The position numbers and the translations under genes are program-made. A stretch of 64,000 nt of DNA from Bradyrhizobium quebecense (GTDB lineage: Bacteria; Pseudomonadota; Alphaproteobacteria; Rhizobiales; Xanthobacteraceae): positions 1,488,001-1,552,000 of the forward strand of contig NZ_CP088022.1 of the NCBI RefSeq assembly GCF_013373795.3, written 5' to 3'. Of the stretch, positions 17,536-26,123 are shown one piece after another (within the stretch, counting starts at the first letter, position 1; every line of letters starts with the position of its first letter). The notes beneath the pieces were generated by a model. It worked only from the letters and a program-made list of their open reading frames with translations, made no database searches and was not told where the DNA came from.

Positions 17536-18210
17536 TCATGCCTTCACGGCCACCGCCTGGTGGAGAACTGCGATCATGTCCTCGGGCTCCGGGCGGCGGG
17601 TATAGTCGGGGTTCACCTCCGAGTAGAGGATCACGCCATCCTGTCCGATGACGTAGCGGGCCGGCATCGGCAACGTCCAGCTCGGATCGTCGTTGAAGGT
17701 CGGCAGATCGTTCTTCAGCTGCTTGTAAAGTTCGACCAGATAGTCGGGCAGATGGAAGCGCAGTCCGAAGGCGTCGCCGATCTGGCCCTTCACGTCGGAC
17801 AGGATCGGGAACGAGAGCTTGTTCTGGCGCACCGACTTCCGGCTGTTCGGCGCGGTCTGCGGCGAGATCGCGACCAGCGAAGCGCGGTATCTGTCGAATT
17901 CCGGCTTGGCGGCTTCCAGCGCCTGCAGCTCCATGTTGCAATACGGGCACCAGACGCCGCGGTAGAAGCTGAGCACCAGCGGGCCGCGCTTCAGCAGGCC
18001 GGCAGAGTTGACGATATTGCCGTCGGGATCCCGGAGCGAGAAGGCGGGGGCGACGTCGCCCGCCTTCTTGGCGCGCTGGGCGGCACCGGACGCGACAAGC
18101 TCCGCGGTGGCGCGGTGCATGATCTCGATGACGGCTGGCGGAACGTTGTAGGGCGGCTTTCCGGCTTCGAAGTCGGCTTTGAAAGCGTCGAGCTTGGCTT
18201 GAAGCGACAT
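17536..18210 (-). CDS. AhpC/TSA-type peroxiredoxin
   Basis: Thioredoxin-fold peroxiredoxin-like protein of 224 residues. The active site FYRGVWCPYC gives C88 and C91 in a CxxC arrangement, in a GDVAPAFSLRDPDG context typical of AhpC/TSA proteins. Start ATG 18210 has AAGGAG directly upstream. It converges on the RclR-like gene and fits the redox-defence setting. Substrate (peroxide type) and reductant cannot be told from sequence. Confidence 0.88.
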   Translation of the reverse strand: MSLQAKLDAFKADFEAGKPPYNVPPAVIEIMHRATAELVASGAAQRAKKAGDVAPAFSLRDPDGNIVNSAGLLKRGPLVLSFYRGVWCPYCNMELQALEAAKPEFDRYRASLVAISPQTAPNSRKSVRQNKLSFPILSDVKGQIGDAFGLRFHLPDYLVELYKQLKNDLPTFNDDPSWTLPMPARYVIGQDGVILYSEVNPDYTRRPEPEDMIAVLHQAVAVKA

Positions 18211-18376
18211 GGCGATCTCCTTGGGCTTCCGGGTGCAGGACGGCGGCGCCGTCTGTTCGGTTGAACTCACACCCAGGAAGCTAAAGGAGATGGCCGCGCG
18301 CGGTAGCGCTGCCGTTGGACTAGCGCCTATTCCTGGCCGGAATAAGCGCGAACCTCGTCAACCGGCGGATGGCGCG

Positions 18377-19255
18377 TCATGCATTGAAGCTGCGCTCGAA
18401 GAAGTTCACGAATGCGCGCGCCTTGGCGGTCGCGGCGCGCCCGGTCGGCAGCACGGCCCAGAGATCGAGTGCGGGGAGGCTCCATTCAGGCAGGACCGCA
18501 CGCACCGTGCCCGCTTTCAGTTCGGGGCTGAACATCCACTCCGAGGCGATCGCGAGCCCGGCATCGGCGAGCACCGCAGCCCGGACGCCTTCGGCCGCGG
18601 TGACCCGCAACCGGCTCCGCACCGTGACGGCCAGTTCGGTGCTCTCGCGCTGAAAGGACCACACGCTGCCCTCGCGCAGATAAACGACGGCCTGGTGCCG
18701 GCTCAATTCGCTCGGCGTGGCCGGCGTGCCGGCGCGGTCGAAATAGGCCGGCGTGCCCAGCACGAGGCGCTTGCATCTCGCGACACGGCGGGCAGTCAGC
18801 GTCGAATCCGTCATCTTGCCCATCCGCAGTGCGACGTCGATGCCTTCCTGCACAAGATCGATCTGGCGGTCGTCGAGCACGACCTCGAGCTCCAGCTCCG
18901 GGTGCTGCGCGAGAAATTTCGGCAGCATCGGAATGAGATGGATCCGGGCGAAGGTGACAGCGGCGCAGACCCGCAATCGTCCCTTGAGGCCGGCTCCGGC
19001 GCCGCGCGCCGCGATCTCGGCCTCGGCCGCCTCTTCAAGCGCGCGCCTGGCGCGCTCGAGATAGCCGAGCCCCGCTTCCGTCGGGGTAAGCCCGTGGGTG
19101 GAGCGCGTGAGCAGCTTGACCCCGAGAAATTCCTCGAGCTGTGCGACTGCTTTCGAGACTGCCGGCTGGCCGACCCGGAGCTGTCGCGCCGCTGCGGAGA
19201 ACGAGCCGGTCTCGACCACCCGCACGAACGTCTCCATCGCCGCCAGACGATCCAT
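18377..19255 (-). CDS. LysR-family transcriptional regulator
   Basis: 292 residues: N-terminal winged HTH (about 1-60; FVRVVETGSFSAAARQLRVGQPAVSKAVAQLEE, shown here as its core SFSAAARQLRVGQPAVS) and a LysR substrate-binding domain. It belongs to the large CrgA/aaeR-like group. It lies upstream of the peroxiredoxin gene in the same direction with 166 bases between, so it could regulate that gene, but no binding site was identified. Ligand unknown. Confidence 0.88.
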   Translation of the reverse strand: MDRLAAMETFVRVVETGSFSAAARQLRVGQPAVSKAVAQLEEFLGVKLLTRSTHGLTPTEAGLGYLERARRALEEAAEAEIAARGAGAGLKGRLRVCAAVTFARIHLIPMLPKFLAQHPELELEVVLDDRQIDLVQEGIDVALRMGKMTDSTLTARRVARCKRLVLGTPAYFDRAGTPATPSELSRHQAVVYLREGSVWSFQRESTELAVTVRSRLRVTAAEGVRAAVLADAGLAIASEWMFSPELKAGTVRAVLPEWSLPALDLWAVLPTGRAATAKARAFVNFFERSFNA

Positions 19256-19351
19256 GGCTATTCTCCGCAGGAATGAGCGATCATGCCCATCCTGTCATGG
19301 TCCGAGGCGATTGGCCATCTTCAGACGCGCGCCGGCAGCGAAGGCGGCAGG

Positions 19352-20278
19352 CTACGACTTGCGATGCCTGGCGTTGACCGCGATCGCGGCGGCGGCGGTG
19401 CGATTCTCGACGCCGAGCTTGGCGTAGATCTGCTCGAGGTGCTTGTCGACGGTGCGTGGGCTCAAGCCCAGGATCTGCGCGATGTCGCGGTTGGTCTTGC
19501 CCTTGGAGAGCCAGGACAGCACCTCGCCCTCGCGGGTGGTCAGGCCGAGCTCGCTGGAGAACTCGGCCGGCATGTCGCCGCTGGTGTCCTTGGCCAGCCG
19601 CAGCAGGAATTCGTTGGGCCCGAGCTTGCCCATGAATTGCAGGCGAAGCTGCTCGCTGCCGGGGAATGGCGCCACCGTTGCGGTCTTCGCTCCGGCTTTG
19701 CCCTTCTGCGCCTGCTCAAGCCATTGCGGCATCGGCTCCGGCAGCACGAAATTGTCGGCGGCATCGGCGAGCGTATCCGACAGCAGCCGCTGTGCCTGCG
19801 GCGTCGCCCATAGCAGGGCGCCTGAGCTGTTGACCGCGAGCAGGTAGCGGCCGGAGACGTCCAGCGCGGCGCGGGCGCTCTGGGTCATCCGTGCGTTGGC
19901 GAGATGCACCCGGATGCGCGCCAGCATTTCCTCGACGACGATCGGCTTGGTGACATAGTCGACGCCGCCGGCCTCCAGCCCACGCACGATGTGCTCGGTT
20001 TCGGCCAGCCCCGTCATGAAGATGATCGGCACGCCGTCGAGCCCGGCGTCGCGCTTCAGCCGCCGGCAGGTCTCGAAGCCGTCCATGCCGGGCATCACGG
20101 CATCGAGCAGCACGATATCGGGCGTGATCTGGTCGACGATGCGCATCGCGGAGGCGCCGTCGAGTGCGACCATCACGGTCATGCCGGCGCCGTCGAGCGC
20201 GTCGGTGAGCAGGCGCAACGTCTCGGGCGAGTCGTCGACGACAAGGGCAACGTCGCGCTTTCGCTGTTCAATGGTCAT
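19352..20278 (-). CDS. LuxR/NarL-type response regulator paired with the NCS1 hybrid kinase
   Basis: 308 residues. Receiver domain at about 8-125 with acidic pocket VVDDS and phosphoacceptor D59 in IVLLDAVMPGMDG. A middle segment (about 135-225) resembles a degenerate PAS/ligand-like linker found in AcoR/LuxR-type fusions. A C-terminal LuxR HTH (about 240-305) has LTTREGEVLSWLSKG and NRDIAQILGLSPRTVDKHL. Its start overlaps the 3' end of the kinase gene by 11 bases, so both are made from one transcript. It is the probable output of the kinase; the obvious target is the divergent amide transporter/formamidase operon. Confidence 0.9.
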   Translation of the reverse strand: MTIEQRKRDVALVVDDSPETLRLLTDALDGAGMTVMVALDGASAMRIVDQITPDIVLLDAVMPGMDGFETCRRLKRDAGLDGVPIIFMTGLAETEHIVRGLEAGGVDYVTKPIVVEEMLARIRVHLANARMTQSARAALDVSGRYLLAVNSSGALLWATPQAQRLLSDTLADAADNFVLPEPMPQWLEQAQKGKAGAKTATVAPFPGSEQLRLQFMGKLGPNEFLLRLAKDTSGDMPAEFSSELGLTTREGEVLSWLSKGKTNRDIAQILGLSPRTVDKHLEQIYAKLGVENRTAAAAIAVNARHRKS

Positions 20279-23200
20279 AGCTGTGCAAAGTTTTCAACGT
20301 CGCCATATATTGATCAAGATCGAACCGGTCGATCAGCGTGCGCATCTGGCCGACGAAATCGGCATGTTCGGGACATTCGTTGCCGATCTCGTCGAGCTTG
20401 AGCTGGATCGCCCTGATATAGCCGAGCTGGCCGAGGCTGATCAGCTCTTCGACAGATTTCACCGGCGGGCGCGAACCAGTGTCGGGCTTCCATTGCGGGG
20501 GCGGAACCTGCTCGGCCTCATACTGCCACTCGATCTTGAGCAGTTGGCGGATGCTCTCGAGCAGCCGCGGGATGTCGATCGGCTTCATCAAATAGCCGTC
20601 GTGGAACGGTTGCGCCAGCGGCGCGCCATGGGCTTCCAATGCGCTAGCGGATATCATCAGGATGCGGGCCTGGTGATGACCTTCGGAGCGAAGGGTTTCA
20701 GCGACCGTCCAGCCGTCCATGCCCGCCATCGAGATATCGAGCAGGAACATGTCCGGCCGGCAATGCTGCGCGAGGGCCAGGCAGCCCGGCCCGTCAGGCG
20801 CACTGAGCAGGATGAAGCCGAGCGGCGCGAGGATCTCGCGCAGGAGGTCGCGGTGGGTCGGGTCATCGTCGGTGATCAGGATCGTCTTGCGCGGGCCGTG
20901 ATAGCCGTACACCGGAGCGTCGACCGGCGCATCGCGCCGTGGATTGGTGACTTCGGAGAGCAGCAGCTTGACGCGGAAGGTGCTGCCGGTGCCGACCGTG
21001 CTCAAGACCTTGATGTCGCCGCCCATCACACCCGCGAGCAGGCGGCTGATGGTGAGGCCGAGCCCGGTGCCGGTCTGCGGCTGGGTCACGCCGAGCGCGC
21101 CGCGCTCAAACGGCGCGAAGATCCGTTCGAGATCGTCGGGCTGGATGCCCGGCCCGGTATCGATCACCTCGAACTCGGCGACCGGGCTGCGATAATGCAC
21201 CACGAATTGCACCTTGCCGGACTGCGTGAACTTGATCGCATTCGAGAGCAGGTTGATCAGGATTTGCCGCAGCCGCTTCTCGTCGGCATAGACCACGACG
21301 GGCAGCACGGCCGGCCGCCTGAACACGAAGTCGATGCCCTTGGCTGCGGCCTGCAGGCGGAACATGCCGACCAGCTGCTCGAGGAAATCGTTCAGCCGCA
21401 CCTCGTCGCGCGATAGATAGAGGCGGCCGGCCTCGATCTTGGAGATATCAAGAATGCCGTCGATCAGGCCCGACAGATGATCGGCGCTGCGGCGGACCAC
21501 CCGCACTTGCCCGCGGGGCCGCACCGGGAGGCTGTCGTCCTGCTCCAGTAGCTGCGCATAGCCGGAGATCGCATTGAGCGGCGAGCGAAGTTCGTGACTG
21601 AGACCCACGACGTATCGGCTCTTGGCGAGATTGGCGGCCTCGGCGACTTCCTTGGCGCGCTGCAGCTCGGCGTCGGTGCGCTTGTGGGCGTCGATCTCCT
21701 GGATCAGCAGCGTGGTCTGCCGGCGGGTTTCGTCTTCCGCGGCGCGCCGGCTCTGTTGCGCCAGCACGAACAGCCAGGCGACGACGCCGATGATCAGGGT
21801 CAGTGCAAAGAACACCTTCCACAGCACGTCGGCTAATAGCTCGTTGGCATGCACGGCTGCGGTGGTCTGCAGGTAGATCAGGCCGAGCACCAGCGCCACG
21901 AGGCCGGCCGAGACCGCGAACACGCCGAGGTAATGTCCGAGCTGCGAATTGATGCGGGCGTAGATCGGCTGCGGCATCACCTTGCCCAGGGCTTCCGAGA
22001 CCTGTGCGCCGATCCGCCCATGCGGCTTGCAGAGGTCGTGGCAGCGGGCGTCGAGCGAGCAGCACAATGAGCAGATCGGGCCGGCATAGGCCGGGCAGGC
22101 GGCCATGTCCTCGGGCTCGAACGCATGCTCGCAAATACAGCACTGGATCGATTCAATGTTCTGCCAGCTCCGCTTCGGCTTGCGCGCGATGTAGTATTTG
22201 CCGCCGGTCGCCCAGGCGATCAGGGGAGCCGCGATGAAGGCGACCGCAAGCGCGACGAAGGCCGACAGCGCTTTCGCGGTCGGGCCGAACAGGCCGTAGA
22301 ACGCGCTGATCGAGACCACGGTCGCGATCGTCATGGCACCGACGCCGACCGGATTGATGTCGCAGAGATGTGCGCGCTTGAACTCGATATGCTGCGGCCG
22401 CAAGCCGAGCGGCTTGTTGATGACGAGATCGGCGACCAGCGCGCCGACCCAGGCGATTGCGACGTTCGAGTAGAGCGCGAGCGTCTGCTCCAGCGCCTTG
22501 TAGACGCCGATCTCCATCAACAGCAGCGCGACGACGACGTTGAACACCAGCCACACCACGCGGCCGGGATGCGAATGGGTGAGGCGGGAGAAGAAGTTCG
22601 ACCAGGCGATCGAGCCGGCATAGGCGTTGGTGACGTTGATCTTGACCTGGGACAGGATCACGAACGTCCCGGTCAGCGCCATCGCGAGATCCGGCTGCGA
22701 CAGCACGTAGCGGAAGGCTTCGAGATACATGTTCGCCGGCTCGGCCGCGTGCTCGGCCGAGACGCCGTGGCTGAGCGCGAAGAAGGCGAGGAACGAGCCC
22801 GCCAGCAGCTTGAGAGCGCCGAGCACGATCCAACCCGGACCGGCGCTGAGCAGTGCGATCCACCAGGCCTTTCGCGAGGTGCGGCGGTCGCGCGGCAGGA
22901 AGCGCAGGAAGTCGACCTGCTCGCCGATCTGCGCCACCAGTGCGAACACGACCGAGGCCGCCGTGCCGAACAGCAGGAGGTCGAGATTGCCCGCGGGATC
23001 ACCGTGCTCGCCGGCGAACTTGCGCCACTCGGTGAACGAATGCGGATTGGCCCAGGCGATCGCCGCGAACGGCATGATGTGGAGGATCACCCACAGCGGC
23101 TGGGTCCAGAGCTGAAAGCGGCTGATCAGCGTGATGCCGTAGACGACCAGCGGAATGATCACGACCGCGCTGATCAGGTAGCCGATCGGCCGCGGGATGC

Positions 23201-23636
23201 CGAAGCACATGTCCAGCGCGCTGGCCAGGATCACGGCCTCGATCGCGAAGAAGATGAAGGTGAAGGAGGCGTAGATCAGCGAGGTGATGGTCGAGCCGAT
23301 ATAGCCGAAGCCGGCGCCGCGGGTCAGCAGGTCGATGTCGATGCCGCTTTTTGCGGCATGGTAGGCGATCGGCAACCCGCACAGGAAGATGATGACGCTG
23401 ACGACCAGGATCGCGGCGGAGGCGTTGATCGCGCCGTAGTTCAGCGTGATGGTGCCGCCGATCGCCTCCAGCGCGAGGAAGGAGATCGCGCCGAGCGCGG
23501 TGTTGGCAACGCGGGCGGCGGACCAGCGCCGCGCGCTCTTGGCGGTGAAGCGCAGCGCGTAGTCTTCCAGCGTCTGGTTGGCGACCCATTGATTATATTG
23601 GCGCCTGACGCGGTCAATCCGCTGCCGCCCTGCCAC
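20268..23636 (-). CDS. Hybrid histidine kinase with N-terminal NCS1 (cytosine-permease-like) transporter domain
   Basis: About 1122 residues from GTG 23636, chosen because AGGAG lies 8 bases upstream; an ATG at 23750 would add 38 residues without domain. Order: NCS1 permease-like domain (about 20-485, including INVTNAYAGSIAWSNFFSRL), a cysteine-rich segment (about 499-536, nine Cys in 38 residues), two more membrane helices (about 567-627), HisKA with H681 in HELRSPLNAISGY, HATPase_c (NLLSNAIKF, DTGPGI, GTGLGLTISR), and a receiver domain with D967 in FLLDISMAGMDG, then an approximately 80-residue tail. It probably senses a transported or bound small molecule and signals to the overlapping response regulator. 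Neighbouring amide genes suggest an amide, urea or related nitrogen compound. Related in principle to CbrA, which uses a different (SLC5) transporter fold. Confidence 0.9.
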   Translation of the reverse strand: MAGRQRIDRVRRQYNQWVANQTLEDYALRFTAKSARRWSAARVANTALGAISFLALEAIGGTITLNYGAINASAAILVVSVIIFLCGLPIAYHAAKSGIDIDLLTRGAGFGYIGSTITSLIYASFTFIFFAIEAVILASALDMCFGIPRPIGYLISAVVIIPLVVYGITLISRFQLWTQPLWVILHIMPFAAIAWANPHSFTEWRKFAGEHGDPAGNLDLLLFGTAASVVFALVAQIGEQVDFLRFLPRDRRTSRKAWWIALLSAGPGWIVLGALKLLAGSFLAFFALSHGVSAEHAAEPANMYLEAFRYVLSQPDLAMALTGTFVILSQVKINVTNAYAGSIAWSNFFSRLTHSHPGRVVWLVFNVVVALLLMEIGVYKALEQTLALYSNVAIAWVGALVADLVINKPLGLRPQHIEFKRAHLCDINPVGVGAMTIATVVSISAFYGLFGPTAKALSAFVALAVAFIAAPLIAWATGGKYYIARKPKRSWQNIESIQCCICEHAFEPEDMAACPAYAGPICSLCCSLDARCHDLCKPHGRIGAQVSEALGKVMPQPIYARINSQLGHYLGVFAVSAGLVALVLGLIYLQTTAAVHANELLADVLWKVFFALTLIIGVVAWLFVLAQQSRRAAEDETRRQTTLLIQEIDAHKRTDAELQRAKEVAEAANLAKSRYVVGLSHELRSPLNAISGYAQLLEQDDSLPVRPRGQVRVVRRSADHLSGLIDGILDISKIEAGRLYLSRDEVRLNDFLEQLVGMFRLQAAAKGIDFVFRRPAVLPVVVYADEKRLRQILINLLSNAIKFTQSGKVQFVVHYRSPVAEFEVIDTGPGIQPDDLERIFAPFERGALGVTQPQTGTGLGLTISRLLAGVMGGDIKVLSTVGTGSTFRVKLLLSEVTNPRRDAPVDAPVYGYHGPRKTILITDDDPTHRDLLREILAPLGFILLSAPDGPGCLALAQHCRPDMFLLDISMAGMDGWTVAETLRSEGHHQARILMISASALEAHGAPLAQPFHDGYLMKPIDIPRLLESIRQLLKIEWQYEAEQVPPPQWKPDTGSRPPVKSVEELISLGQLGYIRAIQLKLDEIGNECPEHADFVGQMRTLIDRFDLDQYMATLKTLHSYDH

Positions 23637-23803
23637 TCGCTCTACTCCTGGTCCACGATGCTCTGATCGCGGGCAAATCCCGTACCAAAAACCTACGTCG
23701 CTATTTTGCGGTGCAGTATACGCGATCTCACGTATCAGTGCGCTGCACAAAAGTGAGCAATCCTCGCCTGATCAATAAGCGTTCTCGAACCAATGGGGTG
23801 CTC
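23637..23803. promoter_or_regulatory. Divergent control region with nested inverted repeat
   Basis: 167 bases between the kinase and the amide-binding protein gene. A nested inverted repeat is seen: GTGCAG (23711-23716) with CTGCAC (23743-23748), flanked by TTTT and AAAA, and inside it ATACG (23718-23722) with CGTAT (23731-23735). This is a candidate site for the neighbouring LuxR-type response regulator or a hairpin in the leader of urtA. No clear sigma-54 promoter was found. Confidence 0.45.
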
Positions 23804-25066
23804 ATGTCAGACGAAACCAGACCAGGCCTGAAGTCTCCGCTCCGCCGCAAGCTCTTGATGGGAATGGCGGCTTTGCCGGCCGTTTCGATGCTGGGCCGAC
23901 CCGCTTTTGCCGACGTTCCTGCAACCTCCGCGGTCAACACCACGGGTCTTGCAGTCACCGATAGTGAAGTCACGGTCGGTATCCTGCATTCGGTGACCGG
24001 CACCATGGCGATCTCCGAGACCGGATCGGTCGAGGCCGAGAAGCTCGCGATCGAGCAGATCAACGCCGCCGGCGGCGTGCTCGGCCGCAAGATCAAGTTC
24101 ATCCAGGAAGACGGCGCGAGCGACTGGCCGACCTTCGCGGAAAAGGCCAAGAAGCTGCTGGTCAACGACAAATGCGCGGCCGTGATGGGCTGCTGGACCT
24201 CGGCCTCGCGCAAGGCGGTGCTGCCGGTGTTCGAGCAGTACAACGGCATGCTGTACTACCCGACCTTCTATGAAGGCCTCGAGCAGTCCAAGAACGTCAT
24301 CTACACCGGCCAGGAGGCGACGCAGCAGATCATCGCCGGCCTCGACTGGGTCAACAAGACCAAGGGCGCCAAGAGCTTCTATCTGCTCGGCTCGGACTAC
24401 ATCTGGCCGCGCACCTCGAACAAGATCGCGCGCAAGCACATCGAGAACCATCTGCAGGCCTGCAAGGTGGTCGGCGAGGAGTACTTCCCGCTCGGCTCGA
24501 CCCAGTTCAACTCGGTGATCAACAAGATCAAGCTGACCAAGCCGGACGTGATCTACGCGATCATCGTCGGCGGCTCCAACGTCGCGTTCTACAAGCAGCT
24601 CAAGGCGGCCGGCATCGACCTGTCGAAGCAGACACTGCTGACCATCTCGGTGACCGAGGATGAGATCGACGGCATCGGCGGTGAGAACATCGCCGGCGCC
24701 TATGCCTGCATGAAGTACTTCCAGTCGCTCGACAATCCGAACAACAAGGCCTTCGTGCCCGCGTTCAAGAAGATGTGGGGCGAGAAGACCGTGATCGGCG
24801 ACGTGACGCAGGCTGCCTATCTCGGCCCGTGGCTGTGGAAGTTGACGGTGGAGAAGGCGGGCTCCTTCGACATCGACAAGGTGGCGGCGGCATCGCCCGG
24901 CGTCGAGTTCAAAGGCGCGCCGGAAGGCTATGTCCGGATCCACGAGAACCATCATCTGTGGTCGAAGACCCGCGTCGGACGCGCCAAGGCCGACGGCCAG
25001 TATGAGCTAATCTACGAGACCGCCGATCTCGTCGAGCCGGATCCGTTCCCCAAGGGCTACCAGTGA
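23804..25066 (+). CDS. urtA: Urea/short-chain amide ABC transporter substrate-binding protein (module 1)
   Basis: Type I periplasmic binding protein of 420 residues in the UrtA/FmdD/AmiC group. A twin-arginine-like signal (SPLRRKLLMG, R14-R15, followed by a hydrophobic stretch ending AFA) directs export. Family stretches include VGILHSVTGTMAISE, GCWTSASRKAVLPVFE, LYYPTFYEGLEQSKNVIYTG and SDYIWPRTSNKI. Start ATG 23804 is the first one that places the signal at the N-terminus. It leads urtBCDE and fmdAB. The substrate could be urea or formamide; the downstream formamidase favours formamide or a related short amide. Confidence 0.88.
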   Translation: MSDETRPGLKSPLRRKLLMGMAALPAVSMLGRPAFADVPATSAVNTTGLAVTDSEVTVGILHSVTGTMAISETGSVEAEKLAIEQINAAGGVLGRKIKFIQEDGASDWPTFAEKAKKLLVNDKCAAVMGCWTSASRKAVLPVFEQYNGMLYYPTFYEGLEQSKNVIYTGQEATQQIIAGLDWVNKTKGAKSFYLLGSDYIWPRTSNKIARKHIENHLQACKVVGEEYFPLGSTQFNSVINKIKLTKPDVIYAIIVGGSNVAFYKQLKAAGIDLSKQTLLTISVTEDEIDGIGGENIAGAYACMKYFQSLDNPNNKAFVPAFKKMWGEKTVIGDVTQAAYLGPWLWKLTVEKAGSFDIDKVAAASPGVEFKGAPEGYVRIHENHHLWSKTRVGRAKADGQYELIYETADLVEPDPFPKGYQ

Positions 25067-25100
25067 GGCCAAGCGCCTAAGGCGCAAGCTCTCAATGCAT

Positions 25101-25130
25101 CGCGGCGTGGATGCCATCATCTACGCCGCG
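25101..25130 (+). other. Stem-loop between urtA and urtB
   Basis: CGCGGCGT (25101-25108) pairs perfectly with ACGCCGCG (25123-25130) around a 14-base loop. There is no U-run. Such stems after binding-protein genes often stabilise the upstream mRNA so that more binding protein than permease is made; that role is inferred. Confidence 0.5.
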
Positions 25131-25179
25131 GATCGGACGCCGCTGCGTCGCGGCGTATGCCCCTGGACTGGAGGACATT

Positions 25180-26106
25180 ATGTTCGGCGACTATTCGATC
25201 AGTGATCTCGGCGCCATCCTTGCAATGCAGGGATTTGCCGGGCTCATCCTGTTCTCCGTCTATGTGCTGATGGCGCTGGGGCTTGCCATCATCTTCGGCC
25301 AGATGGGCGTCATCAACATGGCGCATGGCGAGTTCATGATCCTCGGCGCCTACGTCACGTGGATGACGTCGAACGCCGTGCAGCACGTCGCGCCCTGGCT
25401 GTTCCCCGGCTACTTCTTCATCGCCATGATCCTGGCGTTCATCGCCTCCGGCGCGCTCGGCATGCTGGTCGAATGGGCGCTGATCCGCCATCTCTACAAG
25501 CGTCCGCTCGACACGCTGCTGGCGACCTGGGGGCTCAGCCTGATCCTGCAGCAGGCCTATCGCTCGATCTTCGGCGCACGCGAGGTCGGCGTCGAATTGC
25601 CTGAATGGATGATGGGCTCCTGGCAGGCGACCGACTCGATCCAGATTCCGATCAACGGCATGTTCGTGATGGCGCTGACCATGCTGATCACGATCGCGGT
25701 CGCCTATGTGCTGTTCTGGTCGAGCTGGGGCAAGCAGGTGCGGGCCGTGGTGCAGAACCGCGTAATGGCAGGCGCCGTCGGCATCAATACCGAGAAGGTC
25801 GATCGCTACACCTTTGGCCTCGGTTGCGGCATCGCCGGGATTGCAGGCTCGGCCTTCACCATGATCGGCTCGACCGGGCCGACCGCCGGCCAGCTCTACA
25901 TCGTCGACACCTTCCTGGTCGTCGTGTTCGGCGGCGCGGCCTCGCTGTTCGGCACCATCGCCTCGGCCTTCTCGATCTCGCAGACCCAGTCGACGCTGGA
26001 ATTCTTCCTGTCGGGATCGATGGCCAAGGTGATCACGCTCTTGACCATCGTCGCGATCCTGATGGTGCGTCCGCAGGGGCTGTTCGCGCTCAAGGTCCGC
26101 AAATAA
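25180..26106 (+). CDS. urtB: Urea/amide ABC transporter permease UrtB (module 1)
   Basis: LivH-type inner membrane permease of 308 residues with about 8 hydrophobic helices. Typical stretches: YVLMALGLAIIFGQMGVINMAHGEFMILGAY, shown as FGQMGVINMAHGEFMILGAY, DTLLATWGLSLILQQAYR and VVVFGGAASLFGTIASAF. Start ATG 25180 follows GGAGG; an in-frame ATG upstream lies in the non-coding spacer. Forms the translocation pore with UrtC and is energised by UrtD and UrtE. Confidence 0.92.
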   Translation: MFGDYSISDLGAILAMQGFAGLILFSVYVLMALGLAIIFGQMGVINMAHGEFMILGAYVTWMTSNAVQHVAPWLFPGYFFIAMILAFIASGALGMLVEWALIRHLYKRPLDTLLATWGLSLILQQAYRSIFGAREVGVELPEWMMGSWQATDSIQIPINGMFVMALTMLITIAVAYVLFWSSWGKQVRAVVQNRVMAGAVGINTEKVDRYTFGLGCGIAGIAGSAFTMIGSTGPTAGQLYIVDTFLVVVFGGAASLFGTIASAFSISQTQSTLEFFLSGSMAKVITLLTIVAILMVRPQGLFALKVRK

Positions 26107-26123
26107 GAACAAGCAGGCAGGTC

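Noticed and set aside
22125..23666. A 513-codon open frame opposite the NCS1 part of the kinase gene
   Set aside because: Shadow of a hydrophobic coding sequence; the translated product is repetitive Asp/Arg/Glu and lacks a ribosome site.
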